64,000 nt of DNA from HXMU1420-13 sp965249965 (GTDB lineage Bacteria; Bacteroidota; Rhodothermia; Balneolales; Balneolaceae): NCBI GenBank assembly GCA_965249965.1, contig OZ252262.1, positions 1,364,001-1,428,000 on the forward strand, in the 5' to 3' direction. Below are positions 16,533-25,242 of this stretch, in pieces. A program made the position numbers and the translations under genes. Each line of letters begins with the position of its first letter. Positions within the stretch are counted from its first letter, which is position 1. The notes under the pieces were generated by a model. It made no database searches. It had not been told where the DNA came from and worked only from the letters and a program-made list of their open reading frames with translations.

Positions 16533-19187
16533 ATGAAAATAGTTACGAAAATTGTATCAAGTATTGTATTGATTTTTATAATGGTATCTACCGCGTATGC
16601 ACAGGTGCCACAAGGATTTAATTTCCAGGCAGTAGCAACCGCTCCGGATGGTACGCCAATAAGCAACCAGGAAATTGGCGTGGAGATTGAAGTTGTAAAG
16701 GGCACAGAAGAAGGGGACATCGTGTATACCGAGACCCATGTTGTTACCACTAATTTAGCAGGACTTTTTCAAATTGTAATTGGTGAAGGAACACCCGCTG
16801 AAGCCAACGACTTTTCTGCAATAAATTGGGGAGATGATAATTACTTTGTTGGTTTTAGCATTGATCTGACAAATTCAGGGGCCTATGAAAGTTTAGGTAA
16901 AACGAGATTGCTTTCGGTTCCGTATGCATTGTTGGCTCAGGATGTGGTAAATGGTACAGGTGGTTCAGCGATTACAGAATATGAACTGGATGTTACGGCA
17001 GGTGATACTGCTTTTACGGTTTTCATGACAGGTGATGAAGGAGGAGCAATCAATCCTGCATTAAGTGGCTACGCAAATACCGTTGGATTTAACATTGGTG
17101 TTGATGGAATTAGCGAATCAGTTGCCGGGAACGAAACCTTTCAATATGGAGTGCGCGGTATTGCATTCGGAGAAGGTACTGGCCTTCACTACGGATTGCG
17201 CGGTGAAGCAAGGGCTGCAACCGCCTGGAATGTAGGTGTACGGGGTCAGTCAATTTGGGAGAATACACAAGAAAATTATGGAGGTTGGTTTTCTGGTAGA
17301 AATAGCAGTCTCAGAAACGTTGGGATTATCGCAGATGCCCGTGATTTTCAAGGATTAGGCGTTCAGTATAACACCGGAGTGGTAGCAATTGCATCCGGCC
17401 CGGGAAGTGGTGACGAAGAAAACGGATCATATAATACTGGTGTACGTGCCGAGGTTGACGGTAATACTATAGGTAATCATGCAATTTCTGCGGTTGCATT
17501 TGGCGAAGCTGGTGTTGATAATGCCGGAGTTTTTGCTGAAAGTAATGTAAACGACGGTACTACTGATATCGAAAATACGGGCGTAAAAGCCTTCGCAGGC
17601 GGACCAGGAAGAAATATTGGTTTGTATGGAAGTGCCTTCAATGGAGTTGAAAATTATGCCGGCTGGTTCGATGGCGAAGTAGTTATCAATGGTGATTTGA
17701 CAGTGAATGGAGCCGTTAACGGTGAAGGTGGAGGAGCAAATGGATCTACCTTGGATTCCCTGTTTTTCTCTACCCTACCGGAAGCAGAATTTCAGAGAAG
17801 TTCATTCTTCTACCCCGGATACCAAAGATATGAAGATCAGGATGGACGTTTTGCAGTTCATAATAGAAATGTACTACAATATGGTCAGTATGAAGAAGGA
17901 GGGTCGTCTGTTTACAGCTGGTACAATCGCTTTGGAATGCAGGTTGCTAGAGATGGTTATGCAGCAGGAGAAAGAGCCACAGGCATGGCCGGTGGTTACT
18001 TCTACATGGACATTTTCAAAGATGGAAATTTCTATGCTCCATTTGAGTTTGGTATTGGGAATGCTGCTGAAGGCGGTAGACCATTCTTTTCGATGTCATC
18101 TTTAGATCGTAAAGAGAATGGTGACGGAGGTAGTTTTGTAAATATTAATGTTGTACAGGATCCAAATGGAAATGATCCAACCGGTGAAGCAGGTGAAATG
18201 TTCTTATGGGGTAAGTCAACACCTAACATCCAAATGGGTGGACAGCAATGGCAGGATACTGATCATGCATACATCCAGTTATTCGGAAGTACCGAAAATG
18301 GAAATGGGTGGTATCATAGCAATGTCTTTATGGGTGTTGGAGATAATGGAACCAAAGAATATGGATTTTTACAGTTCTTTAATACAGACTCAGAAAATCA
18401 ATCGTCTGAAGAAACAATTAACATGAATGGTGAAACAGGGGATGTATTCATCAATAACCTTAATGTAAATAATAGAGCACTTCTTGCTGGTAACTTAAAC
18501 GATACCGGCGCAGGCGGATTCGAGATTTTAGATGCAAATAATGCCCTTCGTTTGTTTGCCGATGCAAGTAATGGGTCTTTTCAAGTAAAAAGAGCGTCAG
18601 ATTCTGGGACTATAATAAATATGACAGAATTTGCAGGTGGAGGGCAGTTGACGTTGGTCAATTCCTCAAATATAAATTTCTTTTCCGCAGACGCTAGCTC
18701 TAGTACTCTAGAACTTAAAGATGAGAATGGTAATACCACCATAAGTTTTGATGCAGCATTTGGTAATGGAACATTTTCAGGTTCTGTAAATCAATCTTCT
18801 GATCGTCGCCTTAAAACAAATATAACGGACCTCTCAAAAGCATTAGATAATACACTGGCTCTTCGAGGTGTGTCGTACACATGGATCGATGAGAATAAAA
18901 CTCAGGATACACAAATTGGTGTGATTGCTCAGGAAGTAGAAGAGGTTTATCCAGAATTTGTTCGAACTGATGATGAAGGCATGAAATCAGTAAATTACTC
19001 TCAAATGGTTGCCGTTTTGATTGAAGCAGTGAAAGAGCTGAATAGTAAGATTGAAGTGCTTGAATCTGAAAATTCAGAATTAAGAGCGCAACTAGATGAA
19101 ATCGATACAATGAAAGCTCAAATTAATACACTAATGACTCTTATTTCTGCTACTCCGGAAGTTGAAACAGTTACCGCTGATAAATAA
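16533..19187 (+). CDS. Large secreted protein with C-terminal S74 (tail-fibre) intramolecular chaperone
   Basis: An 884-residue protein. Signal peptide 1-24 (ending AYAQ) and a compact N-terminal beta domain to about residue 135 (starting VPQGFNFQAVA, common in Bacteroidota surface proteins) come first. A long Gly/Asn-rich region follows with repeated short strands (NVGVRGQ, NTGVRAEV, NAGVFAES, NTGVKAFA) suggesting a fibrous beta-helix. The C-terminal S74 chaperone (about 755-860) carries the self-cleavage motif SDRRLKTNI and VIAQEVEEVYPEFV, then a coiled coil. By analogy with endosialidase-type fibres it should trimerise and cut off its own chaperone. I do not regard it as phage-derived. Confidence 0.85.
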   Translation: MKIVTKIVSSIVLIFIMVSTAYAQVPQGFNFQAVATAPDGTPISNQEIGVEIEVVKGTEEGDIVYTETHVVTTNLAGLFQIVIGEGTPAEANDFSAINWGDDNYFVGFSIDLTNSGAYESLGKTRLLSVPYALLAQDVVNGTGGSAITEYELDVTAGDTAFTVFMTGDEGGAINPALSGYANTVGFNIGVDGISESVAGNETFQYGVRGIAFGEGTGLHYGLRGEARAATAWNVGVRGQSIWENTQENYGGWFSGRNSSLRNVGIIADARDFQGLGVQYNTGVVAIASGPGSGDEENGSYNTGVRAEVDGNTIGNHAISAVAFGEAGVDNAGVFAESNVNDGTTDIENTGVKAFAGGPGRNIGLYGSAFNGVENYAGWFDGEVVINGDLTVNGAVNGEGGGANGSTLDSLFFSTLPEAEFQRSSFFYPGYQRYEDQDGRFAVHNRNVLQYGQYEEGGSSVYSWYNRFGMQVARDGYAAGERATGMAGGYFYMDIFKDGNFYAPFEFGIGNAAEGGRPFFSMSSLDRKENGDGGSFVNINVVQDPNGNDPTGEAGEMFLWGKSTPNIQMGGQQWQDTDHAYIQLFGSTENGNGWYHSNVFMGVGDNGTKEYGFLQFFNTDSENQSSEETINMNGETGDVFINNLNVNNRALLAGNLNDTGAGGFEILDANNALRLFADASNGSFQVKRASDSGTIINMTEFAGGGQLTLVNSSNINFFSADASSSTLELKDENGNTTISFDAAFGNGTFSGSVNQSSDRRLKTNITDLSKALDNTLALRGVSYTWIDENKTQDTQIGVIAQEVEEVYPEFVRTDDEGMKSVNYSQMVAVLIEAVKELNSKIEVLESENSELRAQLDEIDTMKAQINTLMTLISATPEVETVTADK

Positions 19188-19210
19188 AGTCATTTATTTC
19201 TAATTTATGG

Positions 19211-19244
19211 AACCCTAACGGTGAAACATCGTTAGGGTTTTTTT
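19211..19244 (+). terminator. Rho-independent terminator
   Basis: Perfect 10-bp stem (19211-19220 with 19230-19239), 9-nt loop, then a run of T to 19244, located 24 bp after the S74 protein stop. Confidence 0.85.
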
Positions 19245-19268
19245 GTCTACCTAATCAAACATTCATCA

Positions 19269-19862
19269 ATGAGTGCAACGCTGATTATTATAGGAATCAC
19301 AGTAGCAATTTCAATTGCTGCTTTTAACATCCGCAAAATGATGGAAGTCGGGATGTTTATGCCCTATAGAGCAATACGAAAGAATACGTGGTATGAACTC
19401 ATTACTTCTGGTTTCCTGCATGGCGGTTTTACTCACCTTGCATTTAATATGATTACTCTTCTGTTCTTTGGACCAGTTTTAGAGCGATCAATCGGCGAAC
19501 TTCATTTTCTAATTCTTTATTTCACCGGACTTTTAGCATCGTCAATTCCTTCACTTATCAGGCATAAGGATAATCCTTCCTATGCTACAATCGGCGCTTC
19601 CGGGGCTGTAGAAGCCGTTCTATTCGCTTTTATAGTAATTTTTCCTTTCGAGAAGATCTACCTGTTCTTAATTCCCATTGGAATTCCGGCAATAGTATTC
19701 GGAGCTATTTTCGTGGCATATAGCATTTGGGCTAGCAAAAAAGAAGGAAAGATTAATCATGAAGCCCATGTTGGAGGCGCTGCCTGGGGAGTCATTTATA
19801 TGTTCGCGTTTGTACCCAATACCATCGACCATTTTCTAACGGTTTTTGGGTTCTACGGATAA
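19269..19862 (+). CDS. Rhomboid family intramembrane serine protease
   Basis: A 197-residue polytopic membrane protease with six hydrophobic segments. The catalytic dyad is visible: Ser111 in TIGASGAVEAV (GxSG) and His167 in HEAHVGG. The oxyanion-side motif HGGFTHLAFN (H51, H56, N60) of TM2 is also present, so the enzyme should be active. Rhomboids cut transmembrane helices near the membrane surface; the substrate is unknown. It stands alone between a terminator upstream and a 38-bp palindrome downstream. Confidence 0.92.
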   Translation: MSATLIIIGITVAISIAAFNIRKMMEVGMFMPYRAIRKNTWYELITSGFLHGGFTHLAFNMITLLFFGPVLERSIGELHFLILYFTGLLASSIPSLIRHKDNPSYATIGASGAVEAVLFAFIVIFPFEKIYLFLIPIGIPAIVFGAIFVAYSIWASKKEGKINHEAHVGGAAWGVIYMFAFVPNTIDHFLTVFGFYG

Positions 19863-19877
19863 TGTATGATATTGGAT

Positions 19878-19915
19878 AAATTGTAGGTGTAATTCATGAA
19901 TTACACCTACAATTT
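19878..19915. repeat. Perfect 38-bp palindrome between convergent genes
   Basis: Both 19-bp arms match exactly around the centre at 19896/19897, with no spacer (centre TCATGA). It lies 16 bp after the rhomboid stop and 26 bp before the end of serC. It could fold as a hairpin terminator for either strand, although each side is followed by only three T residues, or serve as a protein-binding site. Confidence 0.75.
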
Positions 19916-19941
19916 GAATCATTGATTTGATGCGCTAATTA

Positions 19942-21018
19942 CTAGTTTTTCGCTCTAAATTCTTTCATGAATGCAACTAGCGCTTCCACACTTTCACGCG
20001 GACAAGCATTATAAATACTTGCGCGAATGCCACCAACACTTCGGTGACCTTTTAGCGCGTCTAGCTTGTGTGCTGATGCTTCTTCAATAAACTTGCCCTC
20101 CAGATTCTGATCAGCAAGGCGGAAGCAAACATTCATTTTTGAACGAGATTCAGTTTCGGCGGTACCATGGTAAAAGTCATCTGCATCAATCTCGTTGTAT
20201 AGAATGGCGGCTTTTTCCTCATTAAAGGTTTTGAAGTAGCTCAGACCACCTTTTTCCTGAATCCAGTCTAAAACAAGTCCAACCATGTACACTGCAAAAG
20301 CAGGAGGTGTATTAAACATCTTGCCGGCATGTGTATTATAGTTCATCATTGTAGGGATGCCAGTTTTCCCGTTTGCAGAAAGAAATTCTTTATTCACGAT
20401 TACTACAGTTACACCGGCAGGCCCTAAATTTTTCTGGGCACCTGCATAGATAACTCCGTATCGAGAAATATCTATTGGGCGGGAAAGAAAATCAGAGCTG
20501 GCATCACAAATTAAAGGAACCCTTTTAGTTTCAGGCTCGCTTGCAAACTGTGTTCCGAAGATGGTGTTGTTTGAGGTGAAGTGAACATATTTAGCATCTT
20601 TCGAGAGCGACAGTTCCTTATTTGTAGGAACTCGATTAAAATTACTTTCACTACTGCTAAAAGCTTCGTTTACAGTACCAAATAATTTTGCTTCTTTAAT
20701 GGCTTTGGTACTCCAGGAACCTGTATTTATGTAATCTGCGGTTTCACCTTCTAAAAGGAAATTATACGGAGCCATCAAAAATTGAGTACTGGCTCCGCCT
20801 TGTAAAAACAGGACGTCATAATCATCGCCTAATCCCAATAAGTTTACTAATTGCTGGCGGGCGTGTGCATCAACAGCCACATAGTCGGTACCGCGGTGCG
20901 ACTTTTCCATGATTGAGGTACCGGTACCCTTATAATCTACAAATTCTGCTTGTGCACGTTCTAGAACTTCGAGTGGTAATATGGCCGGGCCGGCGCTAAA
21001 ATTATGAATTCTGTTCAT
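19942..21018 (-). CDS. serC: Phosphoserine aminotransferase
   Basis: PLP enzyme of serine (and possibly pyridoxal phosphate) biosynthesis that converts 3-phosphohydroxypyruvate and glutamate to phosphoserine. It is 358 residues, full length. The N-terminal NFSAGPAILP motif fixes the start at the ATG at 21018; a longer in-frame start would overlap the upstream gene. The PLP-binding Lys is K196 in YAGAQKNLGPAG, and the C-terminal HRSVGGIRASIYNA phosphate-binding segment is intact. The DUF1015 gene ends 25 bp upstream, a pairing often seen with serine-biosynthesis genes. Confidence 0.96.
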   Translation of the reverse strand: MNRIHNFSAGPAILPLEVLERAQAEFVDYKGTGTSIMEKSHRGTDYVAVDAHARQQLVNLLGLGDDYDVLFLQGGASTQFLMAPYNFLLEGETADYINTGSWSTKAIKEAKLFGTVNEAFSSSESNFNRVPTNKELSLSKDAKYVHFTSNNTIFGTQFASEPETKRVPLICDASSDFLSRPIDISRYGVIYAGAQKNLGPAGVTVVIVNKEFLSANGKTGIPTMMNYNTHAGKMFNTPPAFAVYMVGLVLDWIQEKGGLSYFKTFNEEKAAILYNEIDADDFYHGTAETESRSKMNVCFRLADQNLEGKFIEEASAHKLDALKGHRSVGGIRASIYNACPRESVEALVAFMKEFRAKN

Positions 21019-21043
21019 TGAGATTTTCTTAATGAGGTGTGAG

Positions 21044-22237
21044 TTAAAAGGTATGAATGAGAATGCCTGATTTGAGTTTTGGTTCAAACCAGGTTGATTT
21101 TGGAGGCATTAGTTCACCGGCGTCAGAAACAGCAACAAGCTCTTCCATGCTTGTCGGGTAAAAACTGATTGCAAGATCTGCTTCGCCGGAATCAACGATT
21201 TCTTCAAGTTTCGTAATACTATCAGACCCACCAATAAATGAGATGTTTTTGTCTAGTCGTTGGTCTGTAATGCCTAAATAAGGTTCAAGAATAAACTCCT
21301 GAACTTTTGCAACGTCTAATCCGGCTGCTTGTTCAGTTTTAGAGGTTTCAGGTAACTGAAGTTTATACCACTTTGACTGATAATAAAAACAAACTACGCC
21401 GTGTTTTTCAGGTTTCGGGTTTTCAGTTTCTAATACATTGAAGGCCGAAGTAAACGATGGCCAGAAATCATCACTAATTTTGTAAATGAATCGGTTGTAA
21501 GCCAGAATATTCACTTCTTCCAATGGATATAAAACAGCAGGGAAAATCTTTGCTTCAGGATGTTTTTTAAGATCTACTTCTTTGGCGGCACGAGATGCAC
21601 TCGCACAACGATGATGGCCATCAGCAATATAAATGGTTGGAATCTTAGAAAATTCAGATGAAAAAGACTCAGGGTTATTAACTTTCCAAATTAAATGCTC
21701 CACCGAATCATCCGCAATAAACTGATACAACGGTGAAGTACTAATCACATTTTCCATCAAATGTTGAAAGGTAGAATTAGACTGAAAAGTCATCATCACC
21801 GGTTCTGCGTGCGCTTTTTGGGTGATAATATGTTTGGTACGATCGTCTTCTTTATCGGGGCGGGTTAGTTCATGTTTTAAAATCAGATTCTGATCATAAT
21901 CATCAACAGAAACGCACCCAAAGATTCCGGTTTTAGTGTTGCCATCCCACCGCATTTGATAGAGATAAATGGCAGGATCCAACTCTTGAAGAAATTGATT
22001 CGAGTTTAATAGATCCTCCAGATTAGCACGCCCCATTTTATAAACTTCCTCAGAATATAAGTCAATTCCTTCGTCTAGGCTCACTTCTGGTCGAATTACC
22101 TTGACAAAAGATTGAGGATTAGATTCAGCAATTTTTCGGGCTTCTGATGAATGTATCACATCATAAGGAACGGACGCGATCTGCGATACAAATTCCGGTT
22201 TTGGTCTCCAGGCTTTAAATGATTTTAACGTTGCCAT
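21044..22237 (-). CDS. DUF1015 family protein
   Basis: A 397-residue cytosolic protein of the DUF1015 family. Recognisable segments are FKAWRPKPEFV near the start, VPYDVIHSSEAR, the acidic-basic RPDKEDDRTKH segment and the very conserved IADGHHRCASASRAA. The family has no firm activity; it often neighbours serA/serC, as here, so a link to serine metabolism is inferred from context. I prefer the ATG at 22237, which begins MATLKSFKAWRP, over a codon 21 bp upstream. Confidence 0.88.
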   Translation of the reverse strand: MATLKSFKAWRPKPEFVSQIASVPYDVIHSSEARKIAESNPQSFVKVIRPEVSLDEGIDLYSEEVYKMGRANLEDLLNSNQFLQELDPAIYLYQMRWDGNTKTGIFGCVSVDDYDQNLILKHELTRPDKEDDRTKHIITQKAHAEPVMMTFQSNSTFQHLMENVISTSPLYQFIADDSVEHLIWKVNNPESFSSEFSKIPTIYIADGHHRCASASRAAKEVDLKKHPEAKIFPAVLYPLEEVNILAYNRFIYKISDDFWPSFTSAFNVLETENPKPEKHGVVCFYYQSKWYKLQLPETSKTEQAAGLDVAKVQEFILEPYLGITDQRLDKNISFIGGSDSITKLEEIVDSGEADLAISFYPTSMEELVAVSDAGELMPPKSTWFEPKLKSGILIHTF

Positions 22238-22341
22238 ACAAATGTTGAATTTCCGCAAGAAGGTAACGAAAAATGTTCTTTATTAAGTTTAAATCACCAT
22301 AAATTTAGGGGATTGATAATCGCAACTAAAAGTCGGAAAAA

Positions 22342-22677
22342 ATGAGTGAAGGATCTTTAAATCAGGATCAACAAGAACAATTATTATTTATGATGTTAAT
22401 ACAGCAACATCAGCAAATCGGGATGATGGGCCTTGGTAAGCTTAAAAATCCTGCTACTGATACCATAGAAAGAGATTTAGCTTCTGCGAAGTATGCAATT
22501 GATACACTCACCGTACTAGATAAGTACACTACTGGTAATCTACCGCAGGAATTAAAAGGGTATATCGATCAAGTACTCACAACTCTTCGTTTAAATTTTG
22601 CCGATGAAGCAGCAAAAGATGCTGATTCGGATTCAACAGATACAGGATCAGATTCTGACACCAAAGAAGATGCCTAA
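22342..22677 (+). CDS. DUF1844 family protein
   Basis: Small 111-residue acidic protein. The DUF1844 core covers residues about 10-90: a Gln/Met-rich helix (QEQLLFMMLIQQHQQIGMMGLGK), then DLASAKYAIDTLTVLDKYT and a second helix. The tail is Asp/Ser/Thr-rich and probably disordered. The family has no known function. The gene is divergent from DUF1015 and overlaps the Nudix start by 8 bp. A TAAATTTA -7-like element lies at 22300-22307. Confidence 0.85.
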   Translation: MSEGSLNQDQQEQLLFMMLIQQHQQIGMMGLGKLKNPATDTIERDLASAKYAIDTLTVLDKYTTGNLPQELKGYIDQVLTTLRLNFADEAAKDADSDSTDTGSDSDTKEDA

Positions 22678-23086
22678 ACCCATCACAGCTGCAGGCGGGG
22701 TAGTTTTTAAGTACATCAACAATTCGATTTGTGTACTATTAATTTACAGAAATGAATGTTGGGATCTTCCAAAAGGTAAACTTGAGCTAGATGAATCTAT
22801 AGCTATGTGTGCGGTACGCGAAGTGGCAGAAGAAACGGGTACCGAGCTACCTTGCATCGTGTCTGATCTGGGAACAACCTATCATGAATACCAGCAAAAG
22901 GGAAAGGAATATGGAAAAACTACCTATTGGTATTCCATGATATTTCCTAAAGAAGGTACTCTTACCCCACAGGCAGAGGAAGGTATCGAAAAAATTGAAT
23001 GGGCAGAGGTAAATGAGGCACACCAAAAAGTAGACTTCGAAAATCTTAAGTCTGTTCTACTTCGGTTTAAAAACGAAATGGCATAA
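22670..23086 (+). CDS. Nudix hydrolase
   Basis: A 138-residue Nudix enzyme. The Nudix box GX5EX7REUXEEXGU is complete (GKLELDES, then REVAEETGT), so Mg-dependent pyrophosphohydrolase activity is expected. Preceding WDLPKGK and a C-terminal EEGIEKIEWAEV are typical of the Ap4A/NUDT2-like group, but the substrate cannot be assigned. The start at 22670 (MPKPITAAGG) overlaps the last 8 bp of the DUF1844 gene, implying translational coupling. Confidence 0.9.
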   Translation: MPKPITAAGGVVFKYINNSICVLLIYRNECWDLPKGKLELDESIAMCAVREVAEETGTELPCIVSDLGTTYHEYQQKGKEYGKTTYWYSMIFPKEGTLTPQAEEGIEKIEWAEVNEAHQKVDFENLKSVLLRFKNEMA

Positions 23087-23088
23087 AA

Positions 23089-23115
23089 AAACCCCTCACT
23101 TTACAGGAGGGGTTT
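23089..23115 (-). terminator. Intrinsic terminator between convergent Nudix and TonB genes
   Basis: A perfect 9-bp stem (23089-23097 with 23107-23115) around a 9-nt loop. On the minus strand it is followed by a T run, so it mainly serves the TonB gene ending at 23135; on the plus strand it follows the Nudix stop with only three T residues. Confidence 0.8.
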
Positions 23116-23134
23116 AAAAATTAATTTGATGGGC

Positions 23135-23791
23135 TTAGTTCTGTAAACGGAATACAATAGGTAATGAGTATTGTACACGAACAGGACGTCCACGCTGCAT
23201 ACCAGGAGTGAATTTAGCTTGTTTTACAGCTTCAAGAGCAGCTTCATCACAACCACCGCCGATTCCACGAATTACCCGAGGATTTTCTACTTGTCCGCTT
23301 TCATTTACAATGAACTGAACAGTTACTCGACCTTCGATTCCAGCACGGCGTGCCATTTCTGGGTATTTAACCTTGCGCTGAAGCTCGGCTAATCCACCCT
23401 GAAGTTCAGGCATATTTTCTACCACAACGAAGAAATCTTCTTCTTCATCTTCTTGTGGGGGAGGAGGTGGAGGTAAATCCATTGGTCCGTCTAGGTCAAA
23501 TTCCAAATCTAAATCAACCACATCATCTTCGAGGATTTCATCGTTAGGAACTTCAACCGGAACCGGTGGGCGTGGAGGAGGAGGAGGAGTCTCAACTTGT
23601 TTAGTTTGAATAACTTCTTCCATCACCACTTCCTCTTGAATTTCAATTGGTGGTGGAGCTGGTGGCTCGCTGTATAAGTTAACGCGAACAACACCTATCA
23701 TAAAAAGTAGTGCGGCAATAAGACCAACTTGAAGAGTGATATTATACGTTCTCTTCAAGTCTGCCTTCGCACTTTTGCGTTCGTTAGTCAT
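23135..23791 (-). CDS. tonB: TonB energy transducer (paralogue 1)
   Basis: TonB couples the proton-motive force to outer-membrane transporters. The 218 residues show a cytoplasmic start, a single TM anchor (about 18-37), a Pro-rich periplasmic spacer (43-115, with PPAPPP, PPPPPRPP and PPPPPP runs mixed with acidic stretches) and a TonB C-terminal domain (about 128-218). That domain has PELQGGLAEL, YPEMARRAGIEG and GGCDEAALEAVK. This is the most complete of the three tandem copies. The 119-bp gap to the next copy upstream allows a separate promoter. No exbB/exbD genes are adjacent. Confidence 0.93.
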   Translation of the reverse strand: MTNERKSAKADLKRTYNITLQVGLIAALLFMIGVVRVNLYSEPPAPPPIEIQEEVVMEEVIQTKQVETPPPPPRPPVPVEVPNDEILEDDVVDLDLEFDLDGPMDLPPPPPPQEDEEEDFFVVVENMPELQGGLAELQRKVKYPEMARRAGIEGRVTVQFIVNESGQVENPRVIRGIGGGCDEAALEAVKQAKFTPGMQRGRPVRVQYSLPIVFRLQN

Positions 23792-23910
23792 ATTCTAGTC
23801 TTGAGTTTATTTAGGGTCTAAAAAGAACGGGATTTTTTTATAAGCTCGCAAGTCTTTAATCCCATTAATACAAAAGTGTAACGAGTTCACTCTCTGTTTT
23901 TATATGTTTG

Positions 23911-24561
23911 CTAATTATTAAGCTCAAATCGTACTGATTGAGCCATTTTTACATTCACGATTCTGCCGTTTTGAACTCCCGGAGAAAACTTCATTAGTTT
24001 GATAACTCGAAGCACTTCTTCATCACAGCCGCCGCCTATACCACGTAGGATAGTGGGGTCTTCAACATCTCCTTCTTTATTAACTATAAATTGGATCGTA
24101 ACTAATCCTTGAATTCCCGCTTTCCTCGCTACTTCCGGATATACAATATTTGCATATAGTTTCTGTAAACCACCCTGCATTTGTGGTAAAATTTCTACTC
24201 CAAAAGAATCAAAAATCTGATTTTCGTCATTATTATTTGATGGTTGAGCCGGTACCTCGTACAAAAATGAGTCTATTTCAAGATTTGGGATATCAACTTC
24301 AATTTCAATGGGGGTGTCGTTCGAAACCTCAGCCGGCATCCATGGTTTAATTGGGGCAGGAGGAGTTTTAGGTGGAATTTGGGGTGGCAATTCAATGCTT
24401 ACATCTAGCTCATCGGGTTGGAACGTATAGCTCAAATCAGCATCTGAATTCAATTCCATTTTTGTAAGTGCCAGCAAGAATAGTAGCGATAAAATTAAAC
24501 TAAATTGGAAAGTTAAAATATATCGCCGTTCAAGATCAGCTTTTGGATGTTTAAAGTTCAT
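23911..24561 (-). CDS. tonB: TonB energy transducer (paralogue 2)
   Basis: A 216-residue TonB. The N-terminal anchor (KADLERRYILTFQFSLILSL) has the same KADLxRxY lead as paralogue 1. The Pro-rich linker is shorter (about 53-75). The C-terminal domain (about 125-216) has MQGGLQKLYANI, YPEVARKAGIQG and GGCDEEVLRVIK. It starts 12 bp after the stop of paralogue 3, so those two are co-transcribed. Divergence between copies is clear, mainly in the linker, which suggests different partners rather than recent duplication. Confidence 0.9.
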   Translation of the reverse strand: MNFKHPKADLERRYILTFQFSLILSLLFLLALTKMELNSDADLSYTFQPDELDVSIELPPQIPPKTPPAPIKPWMPAEVSNDTPIEIEVDIPNLEIDSFLYEVPAQPSNNNDENQIFDSFGVEILPQMQGGLQKLYANIVYPEVARKAGIQGLVTIQFIVNKEGDVEDPTILRGIGGGCDEEVLRVIKLMKFSPGVQNGRIVNVKMAQSVRFELNN

Positions 24562-24573
24562 GTGCGCCCTCGT

Positions 24574-25167
24574 TTATCTTTTTAACGGTTCTAGTTTGAA
24601 TAACACACTTTGAGACAACCTCACTTTTACATATCGACCGTTCAATATTGCAGGTGAGAAGCGAGTTCGTTTAAGTGCTCTGATAACTTCCTCATCACAG
24701 CCAGCTCCAATACCTTCAATAATTGAAATGTCTTCGACCATACCCAATTCATTAACGGTGAATTCCACGTTTACGACACCTTCAATTCCTCTTGCTTTTG
24801 CTCGCACAGGGTATTTGATATGAGCATATAGTGTGGGCAGTCCACCTATCATTTGGGGCATTAGAATTCGAGCATTACTTGTTTTCTCTTTTTCTGCTGA
24901 TTGTATGTGATCATGTTCCGAGTTTTCACCAAAAAATAAACTCATAAGCGATTGGTCTGATGTATGTTTCACCAATTTTCTTTCAAGATATCGATACTCC
25001 GCTACCTTGATTATGCTTTGAAGAGGCTTTATTTGAGTATTTAGTGACTGATTTGCTGATTGGTATTGAAATCGTCGTGCTTCACTGGCTGAAGTGACAT
25101 TCAAGGAAAGAAAAAGTAATAAAACAGCTGATCGTAATATTTGTGAATGCAGTTGTTGTTCTATCAT
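24574..25167 (-). CDS. TonB C-terminal domain protein (divergent paralogue 3)
   Basis: A 197-residue protein. The TonB C-terminal domain covers about residues 107-195 (MIGGLPTLYAHI, YPVRAKARGIEG, GAGCDEEVIRALK). The front is unlike a normal TonB: the hydrophobic segment (SAVLLLFLSLNVTSASEA) reads more like a cleavable signal than a retained anchor, and there is no Pro-rich spacer. It may therefore be periplasmic rather than a membrane-energised TonB. It is the first gene of the three-copy cluster and is followed closely by paralogue 2. Confidence 0.8.
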   Translation of the reverse strand: MIEQQLHSQILRSAVLLLFLSLNVTSASEARRFQYQSANQSLNTQIKPLQSIIKVAEYRYLERKLVKHTSDQSLMSLFFGENSEHDHIQSAEKEKTSNARILMPQMIGGLPTLYAHIKYPVRAKARGIEGVVNVEFTVNELGMVEDISIIEGIGAGCDEEVIRALKRTRFSPAILNGRYVKVRLSQSVLFKLEPLKR

Positions 25168-25242
25168 AACTCAACCCGATTAATTTACTATCTGCAAAAT
25201 AATCAGGTAACGATGAGCTAGTATCGCATATTGATGTGGGTA

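Noticed and set aside
17707..18105. 132-codon frame in another phase of the S74 protein gene
   Set aside because: The S74 protein frame is long and well supported; this is a shadow.
16533..19187. Prophage or tailocin from the tail-fibre domain
   Set aside because: The S74 chaperone also occurs in bacterial surface proteins; there are no other phage genes, integrase or att sites nearby.
21019..21087. A longer SerC start overlapping the DUF1015 gene
   Set aside because: The conserved SerC N-terminus begins at 21018; the upstream part is not conserved and overlaps the neighbour.
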